Assembly: GCA_018725535.1 (NCBI GenBank)
Contig: QLUS01000066.1
Coordinates: forward strand, 1-8,516
Source of the DNA: Bacillota bacterium
Lineage (GTDB): Bacteria > Bacillota > UBA994
Reading direction: 5' to 3'
DNA: 8,516 bases
The notes beneath the pieces are model-generated. The model saw only the letters and a program-made list of their open reading frames with translations. It was not told where the DNA came from and ran no database searches. Below are positions 7,221 to 8,516 of this stretch, one piece after another. The stretch's first letter is position 1. The number at the start of each line of letters is the position of its first letter. A program made the position numbers and the translations under genes.

Positions 7221-7240
7221 CTTCTGCTTCCTTCTGCTTC
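7221..7240. repeat. Two tandem copies of CTTCTGCTTC
   Basis: The decamer CTTCTGCTTC is repeated exactly twice directly after the second GGGACGGTTC copy; a further related piece (ATGCTTCGG) follows at 7245-7253. It is probably a small slippage duplication inside the intergenic repeat. Confidence 0.6.
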
Positions 7241-7258
7241 CGTTATGCTTCGGACGCA

Positions 7259-7522
7259 CTACGATTCGTAGTACGTCCACATGCTGATGATTTTTACTGT
7301 GCGGCTGTCTTCGATTACCTGATAAACTAACCTGTGCTGGATATTGATTCTGCGCGAGTAGGCCCCCTGTAAGTCACCCACGAGCTTTTCAAATGGCGAT
7401 GGGGATTGATAGAGGTTTTTTCGCAATACTTCGATGAGAGCCCTAGCCTTGCCGTCAAGCTTGCCGGCCTTGAGTTTCTCGATGTCTTTTATTGCCTTGT
7501 TATGATAAACAATGGCGTACAC
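7259..7522 (-). CDS. yoeB: Txe/YoeB-family mRNA interferase toxin, catalytic His replaced by Tyr
   Basis: An 87-residue RelE-superfamily toxin of the Txe/YoeB group, which enters the ribosomal A site and cuts mRNA. The core PFEKLVGDLQGAYSRRIN followed by HRLVYQV is diagnostic. By alignment from memory with E. coli YoeB, Glu45 and Arg64 correspond to catalytic Glu46 and Arg65. The C-terminal His83, seen as WTHYE in clostridial relatives, is Tyr84 here (WTYYES, codon TAC), so activity may be weakened or lost. GTG at 7522 overlaps the antitoxin stop (TAGTG), making the pair translationally coupled; a longer GTG start at 7552 would lie within the antitoxin gene and adds non-homologous residues. 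It converges on rng and is likely an accessory cassette. Confidence 0.88.
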   Translation of the reverse strand: MYAIVYHNKAIKDIEKLKAGKLDGKARALIEVLRKNLYQSPSPFEKLVGDLQGAYSRRINIQHRLVYQVIEDSRTVKIISMWTYYES

Positions 7523-7770
7523 TACCAGTGGACCTTGTCTTCGGCGACACAATCGCCCACAGGCGTCTTTGAGCCTTCCATTATGCGTTCACGCATGTTA
7601 GGGATAGAGCAGAGGTACAGAGTTTCCATCAAGCCCTTGTAGTCTTCTTCACTGAGAATTACAGCGTTGCCCTCTTTGGTGCTTACATTGATTGGCTCGT
7701 TAAACTTTATGGTTTGTTCTAACATGCTGAAAACATTCTTTCGGAAATTGGTGATGGTCGTGTTGATCAC
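7522..7770 (-). CDS. yefM: YefM/Phd-family antitoxin
   Basis: An 82-residue Phd/YefM antitoxin that neutralises the downstream toxin and represses the operon with it as co-repressor. The N-terminal DNA-binding half reads MINTTITNFRKN then INVSTKEGNAVILSEEDY, a strong family match, followed by GLMETLYL; the C-terminal part (about 55-82) is the toxin-binding tail. The GTG start at 7770 is chosen because GGAGGTG (7777-7783, complement) sits 8 bases upstream and the product then begins at the usual family position. A GTG at 7785 is in frame but overlaps that ribosome binding site. The gene ends in TAGTG with the toxin start. Confidence 0.9.
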   Translation of the reverse strand: MINTTITNFRKNVFSMLEQTIKFNEPINVSTKEGNAVILSEEDYKGLMETLYLCSIPNMRERIMEGSKTPVGDCVAEDKVHW

Positions 7771-7794
7771 CTTTAGCACCTCCACATCGCGCTG

Positions 7795-7812
7795 TGTACA
7801 TTGTAACGTACA
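7795..7812. promoter_or_regulatory. Probable YefM operator palindrome
   Basis: TGTACATTG-TAACGTACA is an inverted repeat with seven of nine paired positions and perfect TGTAC/GTACA arms. YefM of E. coli and relatives binds palindromes with a TGTACA core, which is present here at 7795-7800. The palindrome covers the -10 box of the antitoxin promoter, the right place for autorepression. Confidence 0.68.
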
Positions 7813-7828
7813 TGCAACGCTTCGTCAA
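7800..7828 (-). promoter_or_regulatory. Sigma-A-type promoter of the yefM-yoeB operon
   Basis: On the - strand, TTGACG (7823-7828) and TACAAT (7800-7805) are separated by exactly 17 bases, five of six matches to each consensus hexamer. Transcription would start near 7793, about 23 bases before the antitoxin GTG. The -10 box lies inside the operator palindrome. Confidence 0.72.
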
Positions 7829-7846
7829 GGTTGGGGTTCATTCCCT

Positions 7847-8371
7847 CTACCACTCGACGTAGCTCTGTTGCCCTTCCAAGAAGCGCGCCAAGGCGTAAAT
7901 CGCATCAGAAAGCCGATTTACGTACTTGATTAGCTCGGTACTTACGGGGACATGGCGGCTGAGGGTGAGAATGCGCCTCTCTGCCCGCCGGCAGACTGTG
8001 CGCGCGACGTGTAAAGCCGCCGAGGCTTGGGTGTTGCCGGGGACGATAAATTTGTCGACTGGGGCCATGCGCGCTATGTATGCGTCGATAACCTTTTCCA
8101 GCCCAGTTGTATCCCCCTCGCCGATTCTGTGGGGGAACTTAGCGCCATCCGTAGTGGCTAGCTCACCTGCTACGCGAAAAAGGTCTTTTTGCATTTTGTG
8201 GAGCAAGTCCCGCATCGCTTCGTCTTCGACAAAAGTCTTGGCTAGGCCAAGCACAGATGTCAGTTCGTCTACGGTGCCGTAGCTTTCCACCCGGACATCG
8301 TCCTTGGCCACGCGCGTCCCGTCGTACAGGCTTGTGTCGCCTGCATCGCCTGTCTTAGTGTAAATCTTCAT
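7847..8371 (-). CDS. pduO: PduO-type ATP:cob(I)alamin adenosyltransferase
   Basis: A 174-residue cytoplasmic enzyme that transfers adenosine from ATP to cob(I)alamin to make coenzyme B12. The N-terminal ATP site is intact: YTKTGDAGDTSLYDGTRVAK (residues 4-23), then SYGTVDELTSVLGLA. The C-terminal signatures VCRRAERR and YVNRLSDAIYALARF match the PduO/MMAB five-helix bundle. ATG at 8371 is preferred because GAGGGGG (8378-8384) is then 6 bases away; the in-frame ATG at 8375-8377 abuts that site and would add two residues. It follows the ABC permease by 16 bases and is probably co-transcribed. It may serve a B12-dependent enzyme elsewhere; its closeness to the radical SAM gene is not evidence of a link, as the strands differ. 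Confidence 0.93.
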   Translation of the reverse strand: MKIYTKTGDAGDTSLYDGTRVAKDDVRVESYGTVDELTSVLGLAKTFVEDEAMRDLLHKMQKDLFRVAGELATTDGAKFPHRIGEGDTTGLEKVIDAYIARMAPVDKFIVPGNTQASAALHVARTVCRRAERRILTLSRHVPVSTELIKYVNRLSDAIYALARFLEGQQSYVEW

Positions 8372-8387
8372 CTGCATCCCCCTCGTC

Positions 8388-8516
8388 TTATTGACGCATC
8401 CAGCGCCACATTTCCGCCGGCGTTGGGTTCTTCCCGTACATAAGCATGGCCGTGCGAAAAACTTTGCCCGCTAACTTCATTATGAGGCCAGTCAGCAGGA
8501 GCAAAAGCAAAGCGGG
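8388..8516 (-). CDS. C-terminal end of a probable ABC-2 transporter permease (partial)
   Basis: The last 42 residues of a protein running off the window edge: a hydrophobic stretch (ALLLLLLTGLIMKLAG) followed by KVFRTAMLMYGKNPTPAEMW and the end WRWMRQ. This resembles the C-terminus of ABC-2 / NatB-type export permeases, where the last membrane helix is followed by an R-x-x-x-L-x-x-G-K tail and a short amphipathic segment. Too little is present for a substrate. It stops 16 bases before the pduO start, with the pduO ribosome binding site in the gap. Confidence 0.6.
   Translation of the reverse strand, partial: PALLLLLLTGLIMKLAGKVFRTAMLMYGKNPTPAEMWRWMRQ

Noticed and set aside
7221..7253. CRISPR-like array
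   Set aside because: Only two adjacent decamers without spacers.
7180..7846. A complete insertion sequence or integron cassette around the toxin-antitoxin genes
   Set aside because: No transposase, terminal inverted repeats or matching target duplications on the two sides.
7847..8371. Functional link between pduO and the B12-domain radical SAM protein
   Set aside because: Opposite strands, separated by a toxin-antitoxin cassette, and no DxHxxG cobalamin motif in the radical SAM protein.

Overview
The window reads as chromosomal DNA from a Clostridia-type Firmicute (Bacillota), medium to slightly high in G+C. Three things point there: a minE-rodA-spoIVFA-spoIVFB cell-shape and sporulation cluster, the paired radical-SAM and DUF2344 genes directly followed by ribonuclease G, and AGGGG-type ribosome binding sites. 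No rRNA, tRNA, CRISPR array or transposase gene is visible.

Positions 1-2921 (+ strand) hold the division, envelope and sporulation block: minE, rodA, then the spoIVF pair. In Bacillus this pair forms the membrane complex that activates pro-sigma-K in the mother cell. A sigma-E-like promoter lies in the 60-base gap after rodA. Both spoIVF genes carry an apparent one-base frame change in a homopolymer. Restoring a T6 run in spoIVFA recovers a normal C-terminus ending in a TGATG stop/start overlap with spoIVFB. Restoring a G6 run in spoIVFB recovers a 291-residue site-2 protease with its zinc and aspartate motifs in the usual places. Whether these are assembly errors, real inactivation or slippage is the main open question.

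Positions 2922-7179 (+) begin with a TATAAT box, then a TIGR03960-type radical SAM protein, a DUF2344 protein (overlapping ATGA) and ribonuclease G, closely packed as one operon. The usual next genes (rplU, ysxB, rpmA) do not follow. Instead comes a 79-base interval with GGGACGGTTC repeats and a weak hairpin.

Positions 7259-8516 lie on the - strand. A yefM/yoeB toxin-antitoxin pair has its own well-formed promoter, whose -10 box sits in a TGTACA palindrome of the type YefM binds. The toxin has Tyr where the family's catalytic His is expected. Upstream of it are a PduO-type cobalamin adenosyltransferase and the last 42 residues of a probable ABC-2 transporter permease.

I see no clearly new multi-gene system. 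The best leads are the doubly frameshifted spoIVF operon, the altered toxin active site with its operator, and the uncharacterised radical SAM/DUF2344 pair with its C-terminal cysteine cluster.
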